A DNA stretch of 30,150 bases from JAUNST01 sp964452285 (lineage in GTDB: Bacteria > Patescibacteriota > Microgenomatia > UBA1400 > PJMF01): contig CAYVKW010000010.1 in NCBI GenBank assembly GCA_964452285.1, positions 1 through 30,150 of the forward strand, written 5' to 3'. This document shows positions 17,351-24,471 of the stretch, in pieces. Within the stretch, counting starts at the first letter, position 1; every line of letters starts with the position of its first letter. The notes below the pieces were generated by a model that had not been told where the DNA came from, did not search any database, and was given only the letters and a program-made list of their open reading frames with translations. Position numbers and translations under genes: made by a program.

Positions 17351-18229
17351 ATGAAGGAAAAAATTATTGTCACTGGTAGCAATGGTCTTATCGGTAGTAA
17401 GTTTGTTGCTGCTTATCAAGATCAATATGAAATTATTCCTTTGGATTTAAGCGGCACTCCTAGTATAGATATTACAAATTTTGATGGTTTACGCGCTGAG
17501 CTTGTCAAACATGACACTGCGCGTGCCGTTGTTCATTTTGCCGCTTTTACCAATGTTTCAGCGGCTCACGAACAAGACGGCGATCAAAGCGGCCCAGCTT
17601 ATCAAGTCAACGTCGTCGGCACTCGCAATCTCGCTCAAATTTGCGCTCAGCTTGGACTTTTTCTCATCCACATTTCTACTGCTTATGTTTTTGATGGCAA
17701 TAAACGCAGTTTGTATTTTGAAGAAGATCAACCATCACCTATCGAGTGGTATGGTAAAACCAAATTTTTGGCAGAAAAAGCTGTCACTCAATCAGGCGCA
17801 AAATCTGCGATTTTGCGCATAGATCAGCCTTTTTCCAGCTCTAGCTTCGCCAAAATAGATACTGTCCATCGTATCATCGCTGGTCTACAAACCAATTCCC
17901 TCTATCCTCAATTTGTTGATCATTTTTTTGGTCCTACTTATATCGAGGACTTCGTCAAGATTATTGGCTTTTTTATTCGCACTCAGACAGAAGGTCTTTA
18001 TCATGCTAGTAGCGGCGAAAAATGGAGTGACTATGATTTTGCCGTGGCCATTCAAGCACTCTTAGATTTACCGGGCAAAGTAAAAAAAAGTAATTTAGAC
18101 GATTATTTGAAAACTTTAGCTCGTCCTTATCAACGCAATACTGCCATGAGTAATGAAAAATTAATTGGCATTTTAGACTTTCAGTTAAAAACGATTAAAG
18201 AAGCCTTAGCACAGGTTAGTCTTTCTTAG
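17351..18229 (+). CDS. rfbD: dTDP-4-dehydrorhamnose reductase-like protein
   Basis: A 292-aa RmlD-family SDR that reduces the 4-keto sugar to dTDP-rhamnose or a related deoxysugar. The NAD(P)-binding TGSNGLIGS is at residues 7-15, HFAAFTNVSAAH follows, HISTAYVFDG carries the catalytic Thr, and Y134-GKT-K138 is the YxxxK pair. It sits between RmlB and an RmlC-like epimerase, so a role in a dTDP-6-deoxyhexose pathway is likely. The exact product sugar is uncertain because the neighbouring epimerase is divergent. It has no clear Shine-Dalgarno and follows rmlB by three bases. Confidence 0.85.
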   Translation: MKEKIIVTGSNGLIGSKFVAAYQDQYEIIPLDLSGTPSIDITNFDGLRAELVKHDTARAVVHFAAFTNVSAAHEQDGDQSGPAYQVNVVGTRNLAQICAQLGLFLIHISTAYVFDGNKRSLYFEEDQPSPIEWYGKTKFLAEKAVTQSGAKSAILRIDQPFSSSSFAKIDTVHRIIAGLQTNSLYPQFVDHFFGPTYIEDFVKIIGFFIRTQTEGLYHASSGEKWSDYDFAVAIQALLDLPGKVKKSNLDDYLKTLARPYQRNTAMSNEKLIGILDFQLKTIKEALAQVSLS

Positions 18230-18251
18230 AAAAAGAGAAGGGGAATCATCT

Positions 18252-18785
18252 ATGGAAATTGCTGAAAAATTCGCACGACAAGAAGATGTTCAAGATTATC
18301 GGTCAAAAAAATCAATTGCCGGAGTTGAAATTATTAATAGTCCTTGGTTTAGTGCTAGCGATGGTAATTTCGCTGAAATTTTGCGTTACGATGATGGCCA
18401 TATCCGCGGTCTCAAACAAGACTTTGTGATTCGTCAACTCAATTGGTCTTACGTTTGCGCCGGTGCTATCAAGGGTTATCATTATCATCGTCATCAAAAA
18501 GATCTTTGGTTTTGCCCACCTTTTGATCGCTTAATCGTCAATCTTCACGACTTACGTCAAGATAGCCCCACTTTTGATCAGCATCAGACTATTATTTTGG
18601 GCGCTGGCAAAAACTTAGCCTTAGTTATTCCCGAAGGCGTTGCTCACGGTTGCAGTAATCCTTATGAGCGACCAATGACGCTTTTCTATGCGGTCACCAA
18701 TCAATTCGATCCAGAGCAACCCGACGAAAAGCGTCTTGCTCACGACGCTTTCGGCTTAGAGGTTTGGCAAATAGAAAAAGGTTGA
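18252..18785 (+). CDS. RmlC-like dTDP-4-keto-6-deoxysugar 3,5-epimerase (cupin), divergent
   Basis: A 177-aa RmlC-family cupin. The RGLHYQ-type motif is KGYHYHRHQ here, keeping the catalytic His. DLRQDSPTF, IPEGVAHG and LFYAVTNQFDP (with the conserved Tyr) follow the family order. The Arg-to-Lys change and the different C-terminus suggest a 3- or 5-only epimerase or another deoxysugar product rather than certain rhamnose. It has a good Shine-Dalgarno (GAAGGGG) seven bases before ATG. Its last 46 bases overlap the 3' end of the opposite-strand surface-protein gene. Confidence 0.82.
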   Translation: MEIAEKFARQEDVQDYRSKKSIAGVEIINSPWFSASDGNFAEILRYDDGHIRGLKQDFVIRQLNWSYVCAGAIKGYHYHRHQKDLWFCPPFDRLIVNLHDLRQDSPTFDQHQTIILGAGKNLALVIPEGVAHGCSNPYERPMTLFYAVTNQFDPEQPDEKRLAHDAFGLEVWQIEKG

Positions 18786-19708
18786 TTTACCGGAATTTTT
18801 CTCTTCTTCAGCCAATAATTTACACCAATAATTGTGGTTAAAATTATCATCGGCCAAATCCACCAGTAATTACCTATTTGCCACCCGAAGTCATTTTCGC
18901 TTTTTACACTTCCATTGTCATTTTGTGACAAAACTAGCCTTGACTCCTTTTGTTTTTCTTTCCCTATTGTCATCTCTATTTCTTGTTTCTCTTTTGTTTC
19001 TTTATCTCCTTCGGTTTGTTCACTTCCATTTGCTATTTTCGTCTTTTGCGTTTTATTATTATCTTTTTGTTTTTCTTCTTCTCCCGTTTCTTCTACTATT
19101 TGAGTGATTGTTTTCGTTTCTACGATATTATTGGTTATGGTTGTGATTTTTGATTCCGTTAGCTGCCCACTTGCGCTTGATTCACTTTCTTCTCCGCTTT
19201 TAGTCGCTTCTTGACTCTCTTTCTCCGTTTCTATTTCGTCAATCTCAATTACCCAATCATAAATGGCACTTTTATTTTGCACTTTTTCTCCTTTTACTTC
19301 CGTCCAAAAAGGGTGCGACCAAGTCCAAACAATTTCCGCTTCACTGCTAGCGTCCAACTCTATTTGATAGCTCTCATTTTCTTCATTCAGCCAATTAAGC
19401 CAACCCTGTTTGATTTTTGTTGTTATTACTGTCTCTTCATTCAGGTTGGCTGTTTTCATTATTTTTGCACAATCCAGCCACAGCAAATTTTCATAAGCAT
19501 TGAGAAAAAAATTATTTTCCCATTTTAATCTCGCCGTTAGACGCAGCCTGTTTTCACTTTCATTTTTCCATCGCCAAGTTTCTTCAGCTTTGAGCATATT
19601 AGGCGAAAATTGCCACACACTAGCAGCGCTTGCGCTTGCTTCGTTAATCACAAATTGACAATTTTCGCCCTCACACCGTAAAAGTCGCTCCCATTTATTC
19701 TCGCTCAT
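18740..19708 (-). CDS. Acidic surface-protein segment with C-terminal membrane anchor
   Basis: A 322-aa ORF without a signal peptide. Residues 1-165 are Trp- and Glu-rich with two nearby Cys (CEGENC), likely a beta-rich ectodomain. Residues 165-270 are a low-complexity Glu/Lys/Thr/Ser/Gln spacer. A hydrophobic helix (about 283-299) and KKRK follow, which is the order of a cell-wall-spanning stalk and a C-terminal anchor. A type I protein should have an N-terminal signal, which is missing. The ORF overlaps the upstream signal-bearing ORF by 14 bases in the +1 frame. It may therefore be the second half of one protein. The C-terminus overlaps the convergent RmlC-like gene by 46 bases. Confidence 0.65.
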   Translation of the reverse strand: MSENKWERLLRCEGENCQFVINEASASAASVWQFSPNMLKAEETWRWKNESENRLRLTARLKWENNFFLNAYENLLWLDCAKIMKTANLNEETVITTKIKQGWLNWLNEENESYQIELDASSEAEIVWTWSHPFWTEVKGEKVQNKSAIYDWVIEIDEIETEKESQEATKSGEESESSASGQLTESKITTITNNIVETKTITQIVEETGEEEKQKDNNKTQKTKIANGSEQTEGDKETKEKQEIEMTIGKEKQKESRLVLSQNDNGSVKSENDFGWQIGNYWWIWPMIILTTIIGVNYWLKKRKIPVNQPFSICQTSKPKAS

Positions 19709-21350
19709 ATACCACTTTCCAAATTTGCGTTTCCAAATTTTTTTGATAACTATTCCGCGGCCACTCTAGCTCTTTATAGCTCAGCTCGTCTTGTCTTACT
19801 TCTTCTTCGTCCAGTTTTTGATATAAATAAATTGCGCCCTCACCTTCATCGATCATCGTTGCACTGCTATAACCAAGATACATTCTTTGCGTTTTCGCCG
19901 GCATTAGTGTCCCGTTCAATTTTACTTTTTCACCTCGTTCATTTAACAGATAAAATTCTCTCAAATTTAGCACTTCATCACTTGTATTAGCGATATCTAT
20001 ATAATCCATCTTGCCAATTTTGTCGCCAAAATATATCTGCTCAAATTGCAGTTTTTTCTCTTTTCTTTCTTCCACTTCTTGACACTGCTCATTCTGACAA
20101 AAATAAATATTACTCAATTTAGTATATCGCTCTTCCCAGTCTTTCCCTCTGGCTGCCAAGAAAAAACCTTGACTTTGATTCCATTCTTTTGCTGCCGGTA
20201 AATGAAAAGTTTGCCAGCCATTGGCTGTGCTTACATAATTAAGACTTTGCCATTCAATTTGATGATCATTGTCTAGTTTTTCTACTTCTTCCCAAGATTT
20301 TTCTCTTAACTCAGTCATTGTCTTTGCCGCCCCAAATTCAATTTTTTGCCATTTAGCTTTGCTGGAGAAATTAATGATACCGCTTAAGCTTTTATCATTT
20401 TCAAAAACCGTTTCTCCTAATTCTATTTTTTCAGCGCTTAAATTATCTGTAATGAGTAAATTCTCCAATTCCATTTCCGCCACCATTGCGTCTTTTTTTA
20501 TTAATTCAATTTTTAACTCTTCGTTTTCCCAGTCATTACGCGCTACAGCCACCTTTTTTCCTTGTGCCAGGGTCCACGTACCTGTTTTTAGTTTTACTAC
20601 TGCTTCTTCATCATCACTTTCTATCCAAAATAGATCATTTTTTCTTACTTGCCAGTCATTTAAACTAAAATTTTCGATTTTAATTAATTGACCATCGTTT
20701 TCTGCTATTTCTGCGATTTTAATTTTCACTTCTTTTTGCTCGCTATTGCAACTTTCTGGATTCGGCACTCTCACTTTAGTCTTATCCCCATTTTTTTCTA
20801 TGATGCTTTCATTCCGTTCACTTGCAGCCAAATTCATTTCTCTTTCTTCTGTTTCCAAAACCACATAGTTTATTTTGCCGCACCAATCTATTTGCAGCAA
20901 CGGACGGCTTGGGCTCTTTATCGTTTGACCCAGCGGCGTGTATTCAAAACTTAAATATAAAGCCTTTAGCTCTTCCTCTTTTAGTTGGTATTGAATCCAA
21001 CTGTTTTGATCTTGTTTTTTTTCCAAAAGCCAAGCATCTTCACTTGTTTCTGTTTTTATCAAATAAGAATTTTCTTTAATCCAATTACTTGCTTCTAATT
21101 TGTTTATTTCATTGAGATTATTGTTTATCTGATAAACTTGTCCATTTCTCTCCAAGCTCAATTTAATTTTTGGCCCCTTATTCTCCACTTTTTCTTGCCA
21201 TTGACTATAATTAATTTGATTATTTAATAAAAATAATTCTTGTTTTGCTGCTTTAGCTCTTCCCACCATAAAAATTAAAAACAAACATAATAAACCGATT
21301 ATCATTAATTCTTGTTGCCAAAAATACCATTGTTTATTGTCTATTTTCAT
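19695..21350 (-). CDS. Large secreted protein with C-terminal lamin-tail-like domain
   Basis: A 551-aa exported protein. Residues 1-34 form a signal peptide ending at GRAKAAK. The middle is a long acidic, Trp- and Asn-rich region with no recognised domain. The last 110 residues resemble a lamin-tail (LTD) domain: DYIDIANTSDEVLNLREFYL, then KLNGTLMPAKTQRMYLGY, IYLYQ, and SYQKNLETQIWKV. LTD domains are common in CPR surface proteins. The stop (TAA 19695) comes right after the domain's terminal Trp segment, and another ORF with a membrane anchor begins in the overlap. An AAAGG ribosome binding site lies five bases before ATG 21350. Confidence 0.75.
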   Translation of the reverse strand: MKIDNKQWYFWQQELMIIGLLCLFLIFMVGRAKAAKQELFLLNNQINYSQWQEKVENKGPKIKLSLERNGQVYQINNNLNEINKLEASNWIKENSYLIKTETSEDAWLLEKKQDQNSWIQYQLKEEELKALYLSFEYTPLGQTIKSPSRPLLQIDWCGKINYVVLETEEREMNLAASERNESIIEKNGDKTKVRVPNPESCNSEQKEVKIKIAEIAENDGQLIKIENFSLNDWQVRKNDLFWIESDDEEAVVKLKTGTWTLAQGKKVAVARNDWENEELKIELIKKDAMVAEMELENLLITDNLSAEKIELGETVFENDKSLSGIINFSSKAKWQKIEFGAAKTMTELREKSWEEVEKLDNDHQIEWQSLNYVSTANGWQTFHLPAAKEWNQSQGFFLAARGKDWEERYTKLSNIYFCQNEQCQEVEERKEKKLQFEQIYFGDKIGKMDYIDIANTSDEVLNLREFYLLNERGEKVKLNGTLMPAKTQRMYLGYSSATMIDEGEGAIYLYQKLDEEEVRQDELSYKELEWPRNSYQKNLETQIWKVVYERE

Positions 21351-21369
21351 TTTTACCTTTATTTTTTTT

Positions 21370-21467
21370 ACGCGCTTAAAGACAAAATTGTGCCCGAGTC
21401 AAAGTGAAGGTTGATACTGAATACAAAAGAACACATTTGCACACTTTTTATTTGTCTTTAAGCGCGT
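21370..21467. repeat. 17-bp perfect inverted repeat around a 64-nt loop
   Basis: The arm at 21370-21386 (ACGCGCTTAAAGACAAA) and its exact reverse complement at 21451-21467 enclose 64 bases. A shorter pair TGTGC/GCACA (21389-21393 and 21439-21443) sits inside, so the strand could fold into a long rod. No ORF is present. The left arm begins 20 bases upstream of the surface-protein start at 21350. The 317-bp gap 21351-21667 otherwise holds only AT-rich sequence and the 21630 promoter. Confidence 0.8.
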
Positions 21468-21629
21468 CTAGTTTTTTATTATCATTAGGAATATGACAGA
21501 ATTATGATAAAAATTATTTTTTTACCACTATTTCCCTTTCCCCTTCATCTTTTTTTCATCTGGTGAAAATAAGCTTTTTGTTTTACCGACCTTCTACTTA
21601 AAATGGATTATTTTCCACCTTTTTATCAT

Positions 21630-21658
21630 TTGACTTTTGTTAAAATTCTCTCTATAAT
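21630..21658 (+). promoter_or_regulatory. Consensus sigma70 promoter for the Lys/Ala-rich protein
   Basis: TTGACT, a 17-base spacer and TATAAT, with nine bases to ATG 21668. The predicted leader is two or three bases, so the message is nearly leaderless. Confidence 0.75.
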
Positions 21659-21667
21659 GTTTTTATT

Positions 21668-21979
21668 ATGAAAAAAGTTACTCAAAAACCCCTCAAAACT
21701 GTGGTAAAAAAAGCGCAAAAAGCGCAGGTAGCTGCGCGTAAAAACGTTGCCGCCGCCAAAAAAACCGTTAATCGTGAAGCCAAAGCGGTCAAAAAAGCTG
21801 TCCGTAAAGAAGTTAAAACCGCCAAAAAAACTGTCAACAAAAATCTTAAAGCACTTGAAAAAAACTCTGCCAAAGCCCAAAAAGAACAAATGCAAACTTG
21901 CACCATTCTTTTTCTTATCGGCATTGTTTTATTTTTTGTCCTTTTACTTTTAATTTCCAAAAACGTTTTTTGCGCCTAA
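21668..21979 (+). CDS. Lys/Ala-rich basic protein with C-terminal membrane tail
   Basis: A 103-aa protein. Residues 1-76 are almost entirely Lys, Ala, Val, Thr, Asn, Arg and Gln in repeats of the form AKKTVN / AKKAVRKEVK, resembling histone-H1-like or phasin-like basic helices. Residues 78-97 are a hydrophobic helix followed by a short tail with Cys. The design suggests a membrane-tethered, positively charged helix that could bind nucleic acid or the inner membrane face (inference). It is driven by a near-perfect promoter, which suggests substantial expression. I know no named family. Confidence 0.7.
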   Translation: MKKVTQKPLKTVVKKAQKAQVAARKNVAAAKKTVNREAKAVKKAVRKEVKTAKKTVNKNLKALEKNSAKAQKEQMQTCTILFLIGIVLFFVLLLLISKNVFCA

Positions 21980-21997
21980 GTTAAATCCGATTTTGAT

Positions 21998-22026
21998 TTG
22001 ACTTTCACTGTTTTTTATTGGATAAT
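21998..22026 (+). promoter_or_regulatory. Promoter for the LOG-PfkB pair
   Basis: TTGACT, 17-base spacer and GATAAT, with 14 bases to ATG 22041. The predicted leader is about eight bases and no ribosome binding site is seen. Confidence 0.6.
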
Positions 22027-22040
22027 TGTCTTAGAAAATT

Positions 22041-22697
22041 ATGTCTAATAGTGTTGAAGAATTTCGTCGTCAAGCTGGGGTTTATGTCCCCGGTTTGAAA
22101 ACTAATTGGCGTCTTGACCGCGTGGCTTTTTTTGGCAGCGCTGACATTTCTATTGAAAGCAAACTCTATCAAGATGCTTATGCTTGCGCCTATTTATTGG
22201 CTCAGCATGGCAAAATTATTGTTAATGGCGGCGGTCCCGGCATTATGCAAGCTTCTACTCAGGGCGCCGCCGCTGCTGGTGGCAAAACTATTGGCGTTAC
22301 TCTTAATCCAGATAAAGATGAATTGCCAGAATTTGAAGGTGAATCTGCTGGCAATCGCTTGACTTTACAATACAAAACCAAAAACTATATCGAAAGAATG
22401 TTTGGTTTGCTTTCATTAGCAGATGTTTTTGTTTGTTTCCGCGGCGGCACTGGCACTTTGAGTGAGTGGGCCACAGCCTGGCTTTTAGCTCATCTTTATT
22501 ATGGCCGTCACAAGCCGCTTATTCTTTATGGTCATTTTTGGTTTGACGTGATGGAGAATATTAATTGCAATTTTCTTATTGGTGAAAAAGAGCGCAATAT
22601 TTATCGCATTGTCGAAAACAAAGAGCAACTTTTAGCTGTCATTGAAGGTTTGGAACGTGAACTCCAAGTTTTGCGGGAGGAGCAACAGCAGTCATGA
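22041..22697 (+). CDS. LOG-family Rossmann-fold nucleotide-binding protein
   Basis: A 218-aa protein of the LOG/'lysine decarboxylase-like' family, which in studied members is a cytokinin-type phosphoribohydrolase or nucleotide hydrolase. The phosphate-binding loop GGGPGIM is at 63-69 and the catalytic motif RGGTGTLSE at 134-142, with Arg in place of the usual Pro of PGGxGTxxE. Length is normal. Its TGA overlaps the next gene's ATG (ATGA), so it is translationally coupled to a PfkB sugar or nucleoside kinase. That pairing suggests salvage of nucleoside-like compounds, though this is inference. Confidence 0.88.
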   Translation: MSNSVEEFRRQAGVYVPGLKTNWRLDRVAFFGSADISIESKLYQDAYACAYLLAQHGKIIVNGGGPGIMQASTQGAAAAGGKTIGVTLNPDKDELPEFEGESAGNRLTLQYKTKNYIERMFGLLSLADVFVCFRGGTGTLSEWATAWLLAHLYYGRHKPLILYGHFWFDVMENINCNFLIGEKERNIYRIVENKEQLLAVIEGLERELQVLREEQQQS

Positions 22698-23599
22698 AAG
22701 TTACTTGCATCGGCGCTGCTTTAGTTGACCTCTTTTTTTCTTCTCCTAGTTTTACCAAAGAAAGCCTTCCTGAAGGCACTTTTTTGTGTCAGCGTTATGG
22801 TCATAAAATCGAGATCGAAGATTATCATTTGACGACTGGTGGCGGTGCTTCTAATACCGCTGTCGCTTTTGCTCGTCGCGGGCATCAAGTCAGCATTATT
22901 GCTGAGATTGGCAAAGATGATTTGGGGCAAATTGTTCGTAACGAGTTGATTGCAGCCAGAGTCGATACTCGTAAAATGATTAGCGAACGTCAGGAAAAAA
23001 CTGGCTGCAGCGTCATTTTACGCGGTCCGACTGGCGATAGAACGATTATGGTTAGTCGCGCTGCCTCCAGCATGCTCGATGATTACGATATTCCAGTTTC
23101 TTATTTGAGGCAGCGCGACTGGTTGCACTTAAGTAGTGTCGCCGGCAACTTGAATGCGCTTTCAGAAATTTGGCAAGCTCTTGATACTCCTAGTCTCGGT
23201 CTTTCTTGGAATCCTGGTCGTCGTGAATTAGAACAAATTGCTAGCGGCGCTCTTACTTTACCGACTCCCAGTCAGGGTGTTTTTTTTGCTAATGATCAGG
23301 AATGGGCTCTTATCGCCAATCAACAAACCTCCATTCTTAAGTCTTTTCCTTTTGTCGTGATTACCAAAGGCGAAAAAGGCGGCACTGTTTTTCAAAACGG
23401 CAAAAAATATCAAGATTTTAAGCCCGCTTCTCAAGGACCAGCTTTTGAATCCACTGGCGCTGGCGACGCTTTCGCCAGCGCCTTCGTTAGCACTTTGCTT
23501 TATCAACGCTCTCTCGATGAAGCTATTCTAGCGGCCCGCAATAATTCCGCTTCAGTCATTCAATATATCGGCGCTAAGAAAGGCTTGCTTTGGTTTTAA
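22694..23599 (+). CDS. PfkB-family carbohydrate/nucleoside kinase
   Basis: A 301-aa kinase of the ribokinase/PfkB family. The substrate-binding GGGASNTAVAFARRG is at 49-63, and the second family signature is STGAGDAFASAF at 253-264 with the catalytic base D258 and anion hole GAGD. It phosphorylates a sugar or nucleoside using ATP. The specific substrate cannot be assigned. It overlaps the LOG gene by four bases and is separated from the next gene by a leaderless promoter. Confidence 0.92.
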   Translation: MKVTCIGAALVDLFFSSPSFTKESLPEGTFLCQRYGHKIEIEDYHLTTGGGASNTAVAFARRGHQVSIIAEIGKDDLGQIVRNELIAARVDTRKMISERQEKTGCSVILRGPTGDRTIMVSRAASSMLDDYDIPVSYLRQRDWLHLSSVAGNLNALSEIWQALDTPSLGLSWNPGRRELEQIASGALTLPTPSQGVFFANDQEWALIANQQTSILKSFPFVVITKGEKGGTVFQNGKKYQDFKPASQGPAFESTGAGDAFASAFVSTLLYQRSLDEAILAARNNSASVIQYIGAKKGLLWF

Positions 23600-23608
23600 T
23601 GCTATAAT
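23600..23608 (+). promoter_or_regulatory. Extended -10 promoter for leaderless GT2 transcript
   Basis: TGC-TATAAT, exactly six bases before ATG 23615. It starts inside the pfkB stop codon region. Confidence 0.65.
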
Positions 23609-23614
23609 ACGCTC

Positions 23615-24394
23615 ATGAGCACGACTCCTATTTACTTTAGTATCATTATCCCCACTCTCAATGAGCAGAAAGCTTTACCTTTACTTCTTCTAGATCTTGC
23701 TGATCAAAGTAATCAAAATTTCGAAATTATTGTCGTTGATGGTCATAGCGATGATAAGACAGCAGTCGAATTCAAAAAATTTCACGCCCAAAATCCACAC
23801 ATCAAAGCTCATTTTTATCAAGTTGATATGCGCAATGTTTCTTATCAGCGCAATTTTGGTGCCGCTCAAGCGGTTAATGAATGGTTGGTTTTTATGGATG
23901 CCGACAATCAATTGCCCACTTTTTTTCTTCAAGGCCTTGCTTATCAATTAGAAAAAAACGCTCTTGCGGTCGACCTTTTTTCTACTCTTGTTCATTTAAA
24001 TAAAAATGACCTTCGTAATCGTTTCTATCGCACCGTCGCCGCCGGCATTAATTTTTTCCTTATTTCTAGAGATAAATCAGCTCAACCTTTGGCTTTTGGT
24101 GCTCTCATCGGGGTTCGCCGCGCGCTTTTTTCACAAATCAAATTTAATGAACACAGCAAAGTCATGGAAGATTCACTTTTTGTGAAAAAAGCGCGCCGTC
24201 TCGGTTATAAGTTCAAACTTTTTCACGAGCCTACCTTTGCTTATTCCATGCGTCGCGTCAAAGGCGTTGGCCTTTTCCGCACTGCTCGCTCTTCTTTTTT
24301 AATGCAAATGCGCTATATTTTCGGCGATGAATTCGCCGAAAGCGATTGCGGTTATGAAATGCTCGGTGGCAAAAAATACGAACACGATGCTTAA
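23615..24394 (+). CDS. Glycosyltransferase family 2
   Basis: A 259-aa GT2 enzyme with the GT-A start SIIIPTLNEQKALPLLL and the EIIVVDGHSDDKT motif, then the metal-binding MDADNQLP. The C-terminal part includes a single weakly hydrophobic stretch around AAGINFFLI and the usual MEDSLFVKKARR acidic motif. It probably adds one sugar to a lipid-linked or protein-linked glycan. It is a stand-alone gene downstream of the LOG-PfkB pair, with its own leaderless promoter. Donor and acceptor cannot be determined. Confidence 0.9.
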   Translation: MSTTPIYFSIIIPTLNEQKALPLLLLDLADQSNQNFEIIVVDGHSDDKTAVEFKKFHAQNPHIKAHFYQVDMRNVSYQRNFGAAQAVNEWLVFMDADNQLPTFFLQGLAYQLEKNALAVDLFSTLVHLNKNDLRNRFYRTVAAGINFFLISRDKSAQPLAFGALIGVRRALFSQIKFNEHSKVMEDSLFVKKARRLGYKFKLFHEPTFAYSMRRVKGVGLFRTARSSFLMQMRYIFGDEFAESDCGYEMLGGKKYEHDA

Positions 24395-24471
24395 TTTCTT
24401 ATTTACGTTTTTTTTGATGTTCAATTATTTAGAGAAATAGCAAAAACCGGCTTGTCATCCCTCCCCTCCTT

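Noticed and set aside
18832..19153. Several plus-strand Phe/Leu/Ser-rich ORFs opposite the surface protein
   Set aside because: They are antisense reflections of the Glu/Lys-rich low-complexity region and lack start signals.
21370..21467. Interpretation of the inverted repeat as SRP RNA, tmRNA or RNase P RNA
   Set aside because: The conserved cores of these RNAs, such as the SRP tip motif, are not present in the 64-nt loop.
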